Positions 26,206 to 38,299 of a DNA stretch of 64,000 nucleotides are shown piece after piece. The position numbers were made by a program, and so were the translations under genes. Under the pieces are notes generated by a model. That model was given only the letters and a program-made list of their open reading frames with translations. It made no database searches and was not told the DNA's origin. How positions within the stretch are numbered: position 1 is the stretch's first letter; each line of letters opens with the position of its first letter. This DNA is from Artemia franciscana (lineage: Eukaryota > Arthropoda > Branchiopoda > Anostraca > Artemiidae), in NCBI RefSeq assembly GCF_032884065.1, contig NC_088871.1:12686393-12750392 (forward strand), written 5' to 3'.

Positions 26206-27307
26206 TGAAAAGTTGCGAAACTTAAGAAGAAAGGAGGGACTTTAGGTATGAAAGAGAATTTTATCTACATATGGCCACAGCAGTACAGTTGCAAGTAAAG
26301 ATGAGAAGATTAGAGATTCTCATTGGGATCAACCACAGACCCTTAAATCTGATGTTGTCAAACAGCTAAAATATACAAAAGAGAAATAGGGGCATCTAAA
26401 CTTTTTATCATCGACCCTTATGCTAAAAGGGGGCAGAGTGCCAAATCCCAGCCACAACTGGTTGGAATTAAGAGCTATGTTCAAAATTGTGCAGTCAGGA
26501 AACATTGAGCTTCATAGACAACCAGAAACCAAAAGGGCTCTCGGTCCATCTAATTGAAAATGCCAAAAATCATCTACCCTGGAATTCTCAGAACATATAT
26601 ATTACTCATTTAGTTTTTTATAACATTGAAAAACTAAACATTGCCCAAATATTCACTAATTTTTGCATATAAATTTAAATTATCAATTTGAAATTAATCA
26701 TTATCAATTAATCATTATAATTAATTAATTATAAATTAATCAATTTGGAATTTGCACAAAATATTTATTTCCTTTCAAATGTATAGAACTCCAACCAGCA
26801 AGTCATTTATTGACTCCCAATTCAAAATATTTGCTCCAATAATACTGATTGCTTTAAAAATTAAGAATTGACGATTTAAAAGTCTTATTTACTTAGGTAT
26901 CAGTTTTTTCTTCGTTTGATGCTATGGAAGGAAAAGAAACAGTCGTGGAAATAGTGATTCTTTTAAAACAGAAAAATTAATCTGAAAGTCATAAATATAT
27001 TTATTCAAAGAAATTGCTGATGAACCATTTATCCATAGCATGGTGCTATAGGGCCTTGGCTTGCTATCCATTTGAGATTTGTTTTTAATTCCCAAGTTTT
27101 TGTCTTATTTTTCATTTTTATTCACATTCTTTTTATTCCTATTTTCTGAAATCTTTGATTTCAATAGTACTCATTGCAATATAAAGTCACATAGGGTCAA
27201 CATGCTGGGGAATACTCACTCCCCATCCTACCCTATTTGTTATGGTTACCTTCCACAAAATATCGGAAAAAGCAAGAGATATTAAAAATACAGAATAAAA
27301 TCCTTAC
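26206..27307. other. CaMKI intron 1, start
   Basis: AT-rich, with a TTATCAATTAATCATTATAATTA-like stretch at 26690-26740. No gene seen. Confidence 0.35.
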
Positions 27308-27423
27308 GTTCCCAATAAGTCCTTTAACTGAAATTTTTCACTGACGCATGGTTTACTTGGCTCATCTTTCTTAACAGATTTCCTAGACGTATCTTTTTCC
27401 TTACTTCGCCCAAAAAGTGGCAT
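27308..27423 (-). CDS. CaMKI: CaMKI coding exon 1 (start codon and start of the P-loop)
   Basis: Encodes 38 residues beginning MPLFGRSKEK and ending FQLKDLLG, with two bases of the next codon before a GTAAGG donor. CaMKI proteins typically begin MPLFGKK, followed by a Lys-rich stretch and then the kinase-domain entry ending LLGTGAFS; this exon follows that plan. The ATG at 27423-27421 is chosen because of the MPLF match. An upstream in-frame ATG would add about 24 hydrophobic residues and is probably intronic. An acceptor-like TTTCCATGTAG precedes the ATG by 11 bases, so the true exon probably begins at 27434. The first part of this exon is repeated twice more upstream (copies at 27491 and 27637). 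Confidence 0.85.
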
Positions 27424-27772
27424 TATCGTCAAAGCTACATGGAAAGAAGAGAAACATAAACACTTACACCAGAAAAAATTACCAAGTAAACGCATGGTTT
27501 ACTTGGCTCATTTTTCTTAACAGATTTCCTAGACGTATCTTTTTCCTTACTTCGCCCAAAAAGTGGCATTATCGTCAAAGCTACATGGAAAGAAGAGAAA
27601 CATAAACAGTTACACCAGAAAAAATTACCAAGTAAACGCATGGTTTACTTGGCTCATCTTTCTTAACAGATTTCTTAGACGTATCTTTTTCCTTACTTCG
27701 CCCAAAAAGTGGCATTATCGTCAAAGCTACATGGAAAGGAGAGAAACATAAACAGTTACACCAGAAAAATTC
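27345..27772 (-). repeat. 146-bp tandem triplication of the CaMKI start-exon region
   Basis: Three direct copies with exact 146-bp spacing: 27345-27490, 27491-27636 and 27637 to about 27772. Each contains the acceptor-like CCATGTAG, the ATG and codons for MPLFGRSKEKDTS through SKPCV. Only the leftmost copy (transcriptionally the last) continues into SEKFQLKDLLG. The copies differ by only a few bases (DEP versus NEP; SRKS versus SKKS), so the triplication is recent. In the two upstream copies the reading frame runs into sequence before the next copy, where a GTAATT donor-like site occurs, so they could act as alternative or pseudo exons. 146 is not a multiple of 3. Confidence 0.9.
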
Positions 27773-28747
27773 TGCTTCTTCTTTAAAGCAATGATGAACA
27801 CCCTAAAGAAAATGATCTACTAGACCTTGGATAGTTAATGCCAACCACAATAGCTCTTCCACAGACAATTTCAAGAATGTGAAAAATTCTTGTGCTTTTT
27901 ATAAGTCATTGCATAAGAAGGAAACAAGGTATATAAGTTGTGGATGTATTGTTTAAAAATAAAACCTGTCAGAAAAAAAGAGTAAATAAATAAGGTTAAA
28001 TTAACATCACAATTATATATAGGCTACCCAATTCGACCTTTTTATTAGTTATAAAGATAAAAATTTATGCTAAACTGAAAAACTGAAAAACGAATTGAAA
28101 CATAGCGCATGCTTTGTTCTTGTGATGACAGAAGAAAAAAATTTACTTTTACTAATTTTAGAAAAAAATTACCTTTTTATTAGTTATAAAGATAAAAATT
28201 TATGCTAAACTGAAAAGGATAACACAAGAAACAAAATTAAGCCAATCAAAACTGGCCAAACGGGAAGTGAATAAACAGCATTTAAAGAATGGGGCTCAAT
28301 ACTGTGTATGATTTGTTCAATTTTATTTTTATTGTATACTAAAGGCAAAGACAAATCAATAATGCTAACTTACAGCCATATATCAAACATTTGATGGTAA
28401 CAGACTCTAAGCAAAGAGCAACCCATAATAATAGTAGCCAAAACTAAAAAAAACATAGCTTTTACAATGGTATATATGCATATGTTAAGAGAAATTGGCT
28501 TACATAATGATTCAAATACATAAAATAAAGTTATCTACCATATGTTTATAGGTATAAGAACATTGGCATAACCCCCCCTAAAAAAAGAAGAAAGACATCA
28601 CCAAAAAAAGGGGGACTGGTTGAAAATTAAAAAGTAATATCCAGCATGCCCAAGATCCTATATACGAAGTGTATAATTCGTAAGATCAAATACAAGAACT
28701 GATGCCTTTTTTACTGAGAAGCTTTATGAAAGATGTTTTTCTTTTTT
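27773..28747. other. Upstream flank of the CaMKI start exon
   Basis: AT-rich, with a short direct repeat (TTTTTATTAGTTATAAAGATAAAAATTTATGC twice, at about 28038 and 28172). A 5' untranslated exon or promoter may lie here or further right but could not be identified. Confidence 0.35.
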
Positions 28748-30066
28748 TTTTCAGGGGTGATCGTATCGATTCAGTGGTCCTAGAATGTTGCGAGAGGGCT
28801 TATTCTAACGGAAATGAAAAGTTCTAGTGCCCTTTTTAAGTGACCAAAAAGTTGGAGGGCACCTAGGCTCCCTCCCACGCTAATTATTTTCCCAAAGTCA
28901 ACGGATCAAAATTCTGAGATAGCCATTTTATTCAGCGTAGTCGAAAAACCTTGTAACTATGTCTTTGGGGATGTCTTTGGGGACCACTTACTCCCCCACA
29001 GTCCCCATGGGAGGGGCTAAAAGTTACAAACTTTGACCAGTGCTTGCACATAGTAATGGTTGTCGGGAAGTGTACAGACGTTTTCAGGGGGATTTTTTGG
29101 TTGGGGGAGGGGTTAAGGAGAGGGGGATATGTTGGGGGAACTTTCCATCGAGGAAATTGTCATGGGGGAAGAAAATTTCCATGAAGGGAGCGCAGGATTT
29201 TCTAGCATTATTTAAAAAAAAACAAATAATTAGGAAAAAGTTTTCAACTGGAAGTAAAGAGCAGCATTAAAACTTAAAACGAACAGAAATTATTACGCAT
29301 ATGAGGGGCTTGCCTCCTCCTAATACTTTGCTTTTTACGCTAAAGTATTTTTAGTAATTTCAACTATTTATTCTATGGCTTTTGTGATTCAGGGGTCATT
29401 CTTAATGAATTGGGACAAAATTTAAGCTTTAGTGCAAAGAGCGAGGTACTGAGGAGGAGGTGAGCCCCTCATATATGTAATAAAAACATGAGAATACAAA
29501 AGTTCGTTACATAAGCTAATTTATAAGTTATGCATATCTTTTACTAATAAAAACATTCGTAAAAAATCAAAAGCTCTAGTTGCCTTTTTAAGTAACCAAA
29601 AAATCGGAGGGCAACTAGGCTTCCTCCCCCACTATTTTTTTCTCAAAATCATTCAACTATGAGAAAGCCACTTAGCCAAAAAAAAAAAAAAATATGCAAA
29701 TTTCGTTTTAATTATTCCTCTGCGGAGAGCCAAAATCAAAACATGCATTGATTCAAAAACGTTCAGAAATTAAATATAAAAAAAACAAGTTTTTTTTTAA
29801 CTGAAAGTAGGGAGCGACATTAAAACTTAAAACGAACAGAAATTACTTTGTATATGAAAGGGGCTTCTTACTCACCAACGTCGCGTTCTTTACGCTAAAG
29901 TTTTTTACTGTTTTAAAAAGTAGAGTAGAGAGAAAGAGTCAAACTTTAGCGTAAAGAGCGGGACGATGATGGGGAAGCAGCCCCTTTCGTATACGAAGTA
30001 ATTTCTGTTCATTTTAAGTTTTAATGTTGCTCCTTACTTTCAGTTAAAAAAACTTGTTTTTTTTTA
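28748..30066 (-). repeat. F1 foldback element (copy d), lacking the right end
   Basis: Reverse-oriented. It begins at the GGGGTGATCGTATCG segment, so the terminal ~290 bp with the short hairpin is absent. It passes through hairpin 2 (about 29270-29490) and ends with hairpin 1 (29795-30050) and an A/T-rich edge. Lies just upstream of the CaMKI start exon. Confidence 0.9.
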
Positions 30067-30899
30067 CTTAATTCTAAAAAAAACTAAAATTGGAATGAAT
30101 AATCAACCTGAATTTAAAACAAATATATATTTTGAAAATAATAATAATACTACCCCCCCCCCCAAAAAAAAAAAAAAACTCTAAAGGCCAGAGCATCATT
30201 TGTGCTTTACTGAAAGCCATATATATCTTAGACAGTGTGTCAGCATGTCAACACAAAAAAAAAAGAAAATTATGGTAATAACCAAGGTTACAGGGAAGAA
30301 AAGATGTTTCTTGTTAGATTGATACATTTATGACTGCACACTATTTAAAAAACAAATATCAAAACTTTACTATTTGATTCTATTTTCATGCAAAATAATG
30401 GATATTGCAAAATATTGGATATGATTCCCAAATAAAACTCTATAACGAATTTTAGTGTTTAAATTGGTTAAAAAAAAAACTTCAAACAAATTTTCAAAGC
30501 AATCTGTTTAATTTATTGAAACATTATTTGGAATTGGTGAATTAATAGATAATTTATCAATTGATATTCTACACATTTAAAAGAAGTGCATTTAAAAAGA
30601 AGAGAGTATGAATAAAAATTTACTGCATATTTGACCAATGAAAGCGAATTGATAGTTAAAAACAGTGATGGAATTCCTAGAAGTTACAATATTTCTGAAA
30701 AAAAAAAAAAGTATATTTAAACAGTCTCCTATTGTTATAACATTAAAAATACAAAAATTTTGTATAAATCCTCTTTAGAGGATTTAGGGCAGTAACATCC
30801 CTATTATTATTTGATGCAGTTTTTGTTTGTCAAGTATCAAGCCAACTGAAAAAATTAAATTCTACTGCCAGTTTTTGGGCGGCTGTGATCTCAAACTAA

Positions 30900-31800
30900 A
30901 TTGTTTTTGTGTCTGAAGACTACCTTAGTATAGGAACTTATTGGCATTAGTTTCAAGTTAAGATAAAAAATGTTTTTGGCCCTGTTCTGGGGTGAACCAA
31001 TTTTGTTCTCAATTTTTGTTGTGCAGGACTGCTCCTCCATCTTTTTTTTATAATAAGTCCCCCTTGGCTTAGGAACTTATGGCAGTAAATTTCAAACTGG
31101 TCAAGAACAATGCACTTTTTGGCCCATTTCTAGGCACCCCTCCCTTTAAACAATATGTTTGGTTCCTTAACCCAGGCATTGATTCTTAAAAGTCTGAAGC
31201 CAATTGGAAGAAACGACCATTTTTGGTTGTTTCTTCTGAATGGTCACCTGGACTGTTTTTGGTTGCCAATTTCAAGGGCCCCAAGGTCCCAACTAAATAA
31301 AAAATTTGGCCCTTCATGTGATGAACAAAATTTGTTGTTCATTTATTTATTTATTTTTTTTAGTGTTGGGATTTCTACATCACAAGAAAATATGTTTCAA
31401 GGCAACCAGAATTTTTTTTTAGCCCATTAGGCATTTCGAGTGGCCTTCGCCAACAAACAAACTTTTTACCATTCCCTTAGCCATTTTTTTGTTTTGTTTT
31501 AAGCTTTAAGCTCTTCAGAATAAGCTTTTTTGTCCTTTACTGGGCCCCATGTTTTTTGTTTTTTTTTGCGTTTGGATCCCCATACCCTGAAGACTCAAGG
31601 ATATAAGTTTCAATCTAGAAAGAAAAAAATGTTTGCCCTTTTTAAGGACCCATTTTTCATTCCAGGCACCATGTTGCCAATCAACTAGTTTATATTTGAT
31701 TCCTCTTGGCCCAAAGACTCCCAGTTGAAAGTTTCTAACTGGTGAAGTGAAAACATTTTTTGCCCAATTCTCAGCCCCCAAACACCCTCCTCCTCCCCAG
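30900..31800. repeat. Degenerate tandem repeats, about 130-150 bp
   Basis: Recurrent text CTTAGGAACTTATGGCA...TTTCAAACTGGT...TTTTTGGCCCATTT...GGCACCC, with copies near 30930, 31070, 31580 and 31710. Short frames here follow the repeat and are not supported as genes. Confidence 0.5.
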
Positions 31801-32529
31801 CAAATAATGCGATCCTTTTAGCTTAGAGACTGATATTGATTGGACCTGAACCCCAGGCCTTATTTTTACTCTGTAATTCAAATTAAGGTAAAATTCTAGA
31901 AGAGAGGATTTTGTTTATCTTGAAAAATAGTTGAGGGAGGAGCATGAAAACTTTCAAAAGTAAATTCAGAGTCTAAATTATACCCTAGGAAGATATTAAA
32001 GGCAGATGTTTCATTGTTTACCATCCTTTCCGCAATCCTTCACCATTATGAAGTTTGGCTCAGAAAAGTAATCTTATGCCAAGGTTACACTAGATGAGGG
32101 GCTTTCCAATACCTTGGAAAGCAATTAAGTTATATACTAAAACTTCTGGGAATAAATCCAAAGATAAATTATATTCTAACTAAGTATTTTTCTAGTTCCT
32201 ACCTCTGCTCATTTACTACTTCTAATACTTAGAAGGGTGTATAAAAGACAGATCTATGCTGGTTTTAACTTTTTTCTTCCCAAAAAAGTTCCTTCAATTT
32301 TGGCTTCAGTCTAATTTTCTGTGAGTTTAGGTTTTTAAAATGCAGTCCCAATAATTTGAGTAAAATTTAAAGTCATATAGGAATTCATTTTAATTAAAAA
32401 AAAAGCAAGTTTGCTTCCAAATTCATTTTAACTATTCAAATTCATTTAATTGCAGCTTGGAGTAAATCTAAGGATTTTCTATCCTTATAATGCTCTGTTA
32501 TCACTTCTGTAGGTTGTTTGATGTGGTTG

Positions 32530-32760
32530 CTTGCTATATATGGGTTGATGACTCAACAGCTTCCCAGTTGTATAGGAGCACTTGTTGTAGCCATTCTTTG
32601 TCAAGATTTTGCTTGAATAAACCTGTCAAATCAGCCACCACTATATATTCAGAGAGTTGATTCCACAAGTTTGTTACGTGCTTGCTGAAGAAATGGCTTC
32701 TTTCTTGGATTGAGGAGCACTTCTTGGAATGCCCTCTTGTCAAAGAATGTTTAGGGGGGG
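32530..32760 (-). mobile_element. LINE RT C-terminal scrap
   Basis: A minus-strand frame of 69 residues with HVTNLWNQLSEYIVVADL and LFKQNLDKEW. It is similar to RVANLWNILLPNTIAAQ in the plus-strand fragment at 32930-33612. A CR1-like extreme C-terminus, lying head to head with its relative. Confidence 0.6.
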
Positions 32761-32929
32761 GATAAGAGCAGAGACAATGTTTCAGGAAATAATTTTGTGA
32801 GCTATAATCATGTCAACCCACTTTCCTCTAGTATTTGAGAGTAGGAAGCTTCAAGTGATATAAATGATCTTTGTGTGGTATTTGTTTGAGGCCTTTGAAC
32901 ATTTTTGTTGTTCTTACCATGTTCTACAC

Positions 32930-33612
32930 TTTGGACACAAGAATATCAATACAACTTACTCTCTTTATGGTCATTCCCTTTCAACAGTGTTGGAAGAACA
33001 TGACCTAGGAGTAATAATTGATGAGCATCTTAAATTTAGAAAAGAATTAAAATTCTGCAAAGATATATATATTTAAATTCTGCAAAGAAGGCAGTAGCAT
33101 CAGCTAGCTCATAACTAGGGCTCATAAAAAGAACAATTTCCTCCTGTTCTTCTAAACTTCTGAACCTTTTGTTCAAAGGACTTGTTTGGCCAAAGCTGGA
33201 GACAGGTATGGTCCTTGCATTCCCCTTTTTCAAAAAAGATGTTAAAATTCTTGAAGATGTCCAGAGAAGAACCACTAAGATGGTGAGTGGACTGTATGAA
33301 CTCCCTTACCCTACAAGGCTATGCAAGCTGAAACTCCCAACTCTGGTTTATAGAAGAAGACAGGCCATTCTGGTTCATAAACTTATTAATTCAAAGGCAC
33401 TTCCTGATCTTCTTCCTCTGGTGTCTCAGGACTCTTGCACAAGGGAACATAACTTACAGTTATCCAGGCATTACTCCTCAAAGTGGCAATGCACCTATTT
33501 TCTGACCAACCGTGTTGCCAACCTCTGGAACATATTGCTACCAAATACTATTGCTGCCCAAACCACAAACAGCTTTAAGAACCATCATGACAGCAAATGG
33601 TCAACAAAATAA
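32930..33612 (+). mobile_element. LINE type D (CR1-like RT C-terminus)
   Basis: Starts with VLEEHDLGVIIDEHLKF, has a break at about 33060-33170, then reads LVWPKLETGMVLAFPFFKKD, LEDVQRRTTKMV, LYELPYPTRLCKLKLPTLVY and RVANLWNILLP. This is the standard thumb/C-terminal order of CR1/jockey-group LINEs (DLGV..., RPKLEYG..., LE.VQRRATK, RL..L.LPTL..RR). It is 5'-truncated and broken in the middle. Confidence 0.8.
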
Positions 33613-33746
33613 TGGAAGTATAATAGGAAGCACTCAAATCAGCAACATCAAACCACTAGTCAAGTGTACATATTCAACTATATGTCATGTATTGTCAACT
33701 CAGAAGTTTCTACAAGGAAAAATCCTTAGATTGCTCCAAGCTGCAA

Positions 33747-34207
33747 TTTAAGGTAAATGGCTCTGAAGCATGGACACTCCGAAAAGCAGATGAAAATTTA
33801 CTAGATGTTTTCCAGAGAAATTGCCTACGGATTGTTCTGGGTACCCGGCTGACTGACCGTATTTCAAACAGTAGGTTGTACAAAAAGTGTGGTTCAATCC
33901 CGCTTTCTGGGGCTATAATGAAAGAAAGGTTGAGATGGCTAGGCCACGTTCTACGGATGAAGGATGACAGATTACCGAAGATTGTCCTTTTTGGCCAACC
34001 GTCTGGGGCTACACGGAAAGCAGGTCGTCCTTGTCTGGGTTGGGAGGATGTCATAAATAAGGATTTAAAGGAAATGGGAACTTCCTGGGAGGGTGTAAAG
34101 AGGGAGGCTTTAAATAGATTAGGTTGGAGGAGGAGCGTGCGTAGCTGTGTTGGCCTCAGGCGGCTTGGTGCTGCAGTGAGTTATTAGTAGTAGTAGTAGT
34201 AGTAGTA
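33747..34207 (+). mobile_element. LINE type C 3' end with (TAG)n tail, copy 1
   Basis: Open for about 150 residues: GSEAWTLRKADENLLDVFQR, LGTRLTDRISNSRLY, LRWLGHVLRMKDDRLPK and GRPCLGWEDVI, ending just before a (TAG)n tail at 34185-34207. This is the conserved C-terminal tail of a non-LTR reverse transcriptase. It is 5'-truncated. Two relatives lie in the window (50474-51010 and 62918-63252), so this family was active repeatedly. Confidence 0.85.
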
Positions 34208-35665
34208 ATTTAGATCCTGGATCCATTCCTGAAAGTTTTATTCCCTCTTTCCAAAATGACAAAATTTCCCTATCTAGAGTTATACCCAGCCTTGCATCAA
34301 GAGTACCCCCTAATTTTGGCTATATGTCTATTCCTGAAAGTTTCATTCATCCAAACTTAACTTATTAATTAGCCAGTTATGATTAATGATAGAACAAAAT
34401 CAAATAGGAAAAAGGAAAAATACAATCAGGTTCTCTATTCAATGCTCTTTCTGAATATAATAATTACTGCATCACAGCCCCCCCCCCCCGCTTCAATGGA
34501 GGCAAATATAGCCCATGATAATTTAAAAAAGTTTACTCTTTTTACTGTTTTCACCACTATATTTTGTGTTTATTTCTCCTCAATAGTTTGTTTATAATGC
34601 CAAATAAAGCAAATTTGAGAAAAAGACAAGCAAATCAGTAAGTGTCTGTATATCAAGGGTTATATCTGGTCCTATTAGGGACTTGGACAACACTGTGATA
34701 GCAGCAGCTATCATATTTAGAATGGGGACTGAATAGAGAATCTGAGTTAAGTTTATTGATTTTTACACAATTCTATTAGCTAATAGATGATTATACCACC
34801 TGATTAATGCTGATTTTAAATATACTGCTCACTGCCCTTCTTAATACAATTATTATTTTTTATTCTCAGACTGGCTTTATTTAGACCAACTATAGATGAG
34901 AAAAATAGGGGAAAAATAATGCAATAGTTTTCAATAGCATACCTCTCTTCTTCTTGCTGCTTGTTCATTGTTTGCACAGTACATTTGCAATGGAATCTGG
35001 TATGCATTTACCCAGACTGTTACCTAGTAGCCTACACCTTAACCAACTAGCCAAGAAACATTTATAGGCCTATTCAAGAAAGGCCTATTTTTTAAACACT
35101 AGTGTTTCTGTCACCCCTCCCCCCTCTCTACATTACTAAGAATATATACATGTTCACCAGGGAGAGGGGTGTATTGCCTGAGTAACAACCATTAGCCTAT
35201 GTTAATATAGAGCATAAAATAAGGAGTCTAATGGTACAACTTTTATTTTATATTTGTTTATAGCCTAAGGCCATTAAGAGGAGGGAGTGGGCTGGTAAAC
35301 AAAACCATGAAAAAGAGCAGAAATTAACAATCTAATAGCAATGTCTCTCTTGTTGCTCTAGCATGTCTCTTTCTGGAGGACTACTATTCATGGCTAATAT
35401 TGCACAGTCCATATTTCTGACCTCCACATAAAGTGAACATACAACTCAATGCCTTTTTTTATGCTCTTTCCAAATAGTAAAAATCACTTTTAGAACAAAT
35501 TCAGTTTTAAGCTTTTTATAGACCATTAAAGATAATAGCTTTTTTACTTATTTTAGACATGGTCTATATACCTCTGTTCAAGAAACTTGTTAAAATTGGT
35601 TAACCTGTAAATATAATCACCAGAAACAAAATTGAGAATAAAAAAACCAATGGGAAATATAGGAA
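34208..35665. other. Intergenic, unassigned
   Basis: Contains an F2-like scrap at 34225-34375 (CCTGAAAGTTTCATTCATCC) and otherwise nothing recognised. Confidence 0.35.
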
Positions 35666-36306
35666 TTTGGTAAAATTCTAGTCAATTGACTTCTTGCTAT
35701 CTCGGAAAGGGTTTAGGTTAGGAAAATGAAACTTTCAGAGATAAGTCTACAGGCTAAAGTATGTCCCAGGAAGGTATTTTAAAGTACTCACCTTCACTCC
35801 TTCTCCCTCTAGAGGGCCCTGAAATTTGCCTAAATGACAGGTCTATACCTATTGAAATTTTGACAAAACAATATTTTACCTTAATTTTTAGTTACCAGTT
35901 TAATTTTAGTTACCTTTAGTTCTGAAAATGCAGTTCCTGTTATTTCAATAGAATTTTGAGCCATATCAATGTTTTTTGTTTTTTTTCAGAATTTAAGAAA
36001 TGTATTTGCATATCTTTAAAACCTTATAAAATGGAATTGAGCAAAGTTATGAAGCTGAAAACAATTTTGTTGTACTTCAATTAAGCAGAAGATCTATTTT
36101 GCAACCATTTCACTTTTTTAACACACATATTTTAAAGGTCATCAAAGGTCAGGGTCCTCTAGAGGGAGAAGGAGTGGAGGTAGTTGCTTCAAAATACCTT
36201 CCCAGGACATACTTTAGTCTGTAGATTTATTCCTGAAAGTTTCATTTTCCTAACTTAAACCCTTTCTGAGATAGCAAGAAGTCAATTAACTAGAATTTTA
36301 CCAGGA
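35666..36306. repeat. F2 long inverted repeat element (copy 1)
   Basis: The left arm (about 35668-35826) and right arm (about 36150-36305) are inverted copies over about 155 bp. The ends are TTGGTAAAATTCTAGTCAAT and ATTAACTAGAATTTTACCAG; the inner text (ACTTCTTGCTATCTC; CTCCCTCTAGAGG) matches arm to arm. Spacer of about 325 bp. No coding capacity; MITE/foldback-like. Confidence 0.85.
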
Positions 36307-36660
36307 ATTTTTCTGCAATTCAAGTGTTTGTTAACATTTTAGCTAACAGGTAGGTTTTGAACAGCAAAAACACATTTGTTAGCCTCTAACTATTTTAGCA
36401 AACAGTTTTTAATTGGATGGAAGAAACACTAGTGTTTCAAAAATTGTTAGCAAGCAGTTTTTTGCTTGAATGGCAGAAAACCCCCTAATATAATGGGGGC
36501 TATATATTTGGGTAAGGTTAGGTTAAAACTGAATTTGTGCCCAAAAGTGGTTAGGCTACTAGCCTACATTCAGAAATAGCATAAAAAAAGCATTAATTGA
36601 TACATTCACTTTATTTGTAGGTCAGAAATGTGGACTGCTCAGTATTTGCCCTATTTTAAC

Positions 36661-37238
36661 CTTGGTAAAATTCTTTACTAGGCTATGCCTATAGTCAAAT
36701 TAGGTGAATTAAACTCTCAGGAATGTATCATGGGCCTTAAGAGATCTCCTGGGAAGATATTTTGAAGCATCTACCTCCACTCCTTGACCTGTGATGATCA
36801 TTTACAATCTGTGCATAACAAAGTGAAAAACATTGCAAAATAGATCTTCTGCTCAAATGAGGTAGGCTACCAAAAAAGCATTTTGAATATCATAATTTTG
36901 CTTAATTCCAATTTACAAGGTTTGATATAAGCAAAAGTTTTTTTTTTGTCAGAAATCAGATAGGTAGGCTATAGACAAACCATGTGTGAAATGTTTTATT
37001 CTATTGAAATCAGAAAAGGGTAGACATAGTAGCTAAGCAATACCTACCCAGATAGACACATATTTTAGACCTTTTCTGGTTTTTTCTACAATTAGCCATG
37101 ACTTGATGCCCACAACTATTCCATTTTGATTCAAAGGACTCACTTTAATTCCCTAGAACTCATCACTGTAAGTTTCGTTTACTGAAATCAACTACATTTC
37201 AAGATAGCAAGAAGTCCCTAACAAGAATTTTACCAAAG
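36661..37238. repeat. F2 inverted repeat element (copy 2), spanning the duplication boundary
   Basis: Begins TTGGTAAAATTCTTTACTAG and ends CTAACAAGAATTTTACCAA, so the same terminal motif as copy 1 with more diverged arms. The left boundary of the 6.7-kb duplication (37011) falls inside it. Its right part therefore recurs at about 43687-43914. Confidence 0.75.
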
Positions 37239-38299
37239 ATACTTAGTTTACTTACTATATAAAACAAATCACATAAAATGATTCAGTCCAGTCGCTATAT
37301 AGGTCAACCAGTTCTCCATTCGAAAAATGGAGCAGCAATGTGCTGTTTCTTCCAAAAATTATGATTTTCAAACATTTGAGGGCACCTCAACCGCAAGGTC
37401 CAAGCGTGATGCACTACGGAGGCAACTAAGCAAGGTCCACTACGGAGGCAACGTCCTTGTGCAATTGCGTCGGTATTTTTTTTTTATCTCGAGGTAGGGT
37501 TTTCTTAAGTTTTTTTCTTGAGGTAGGTTGACAAACCAAGCTGTAGAAAAGAAGGCAGATTACAAACCATAGTTTTGTTTTCTGCTTGGCAAACAGTCAG
37601 CCAAAACACTAACAAACATTTAAAGCATCAACAGCTCAAAATATTCATACAAAGATTAACCTTTTTCTTCATCACAAATGCAGAGAATTTTTAAGCAATG
37701 ATTTAACTTTGTGATCGTATTACATAAAGTATATAAATATGAAAGCCTAGTTGTTTTTTTTTTACAGGGGAAAGCTATCGGTGAATATTCCTGACAGTAA
37801 TCTTCATTATACATACTTGTTTTGATTTATTTTACAGCGTTCGATAAGATGTCCATATTTAATGTTAGTAGATGGCTGCTACACAGAGTAACAAATATCT
37901 TGCTCTAGGGAAACTTCTGTCAAAGGCCTACTTGAAAAATCAGCCCTGCCTTCCATGAAAAGTAACTTGCGATGTTCATGGTTGTCAAAAAAAATAACCA
38001 GAAGCATGCGATTAAAACTGTACGGAAAAGCCTATAGCTGTCAATTCTTCAGAACGTTAAGCCCCTTCATACCAAAATATCTTCTTCGATCCCGCTTTAC
38101 ATACTAAAGACAGTCGGAATAAGACCTCATGGCTTGAATTAGTTAAGTTGAAACTTTCACAACCATAAATTTCTTTTGAAAAAAAATAGGGACAAAATAG
38201 ATCTCTATATGCAGTTTTTTTTATAGGAACAGATGCCAAATTAAGAAAAAGAAAAGTGTGTAAAAATTAGCAAAAAGCAAGTTAAAACGTATGACAGCA

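Noticed and set aside
27417-27751. Plus-strand frames repeated across the 146-bp array
   Set aside because: Antisense to the CaMKI start exon and generated by its repetition.
27345-27772. CRISPR-like array of three repeats
   Set aside because: Repeats are contiguous 146-bp tandem units without spacers, in a eukaryotic gene.
33710-34054. 114-codon minus frame
   Set aside because: Antisense of the LINE C reverse-transcriptase tail; likewise the plus frames at 50561 and 63061.
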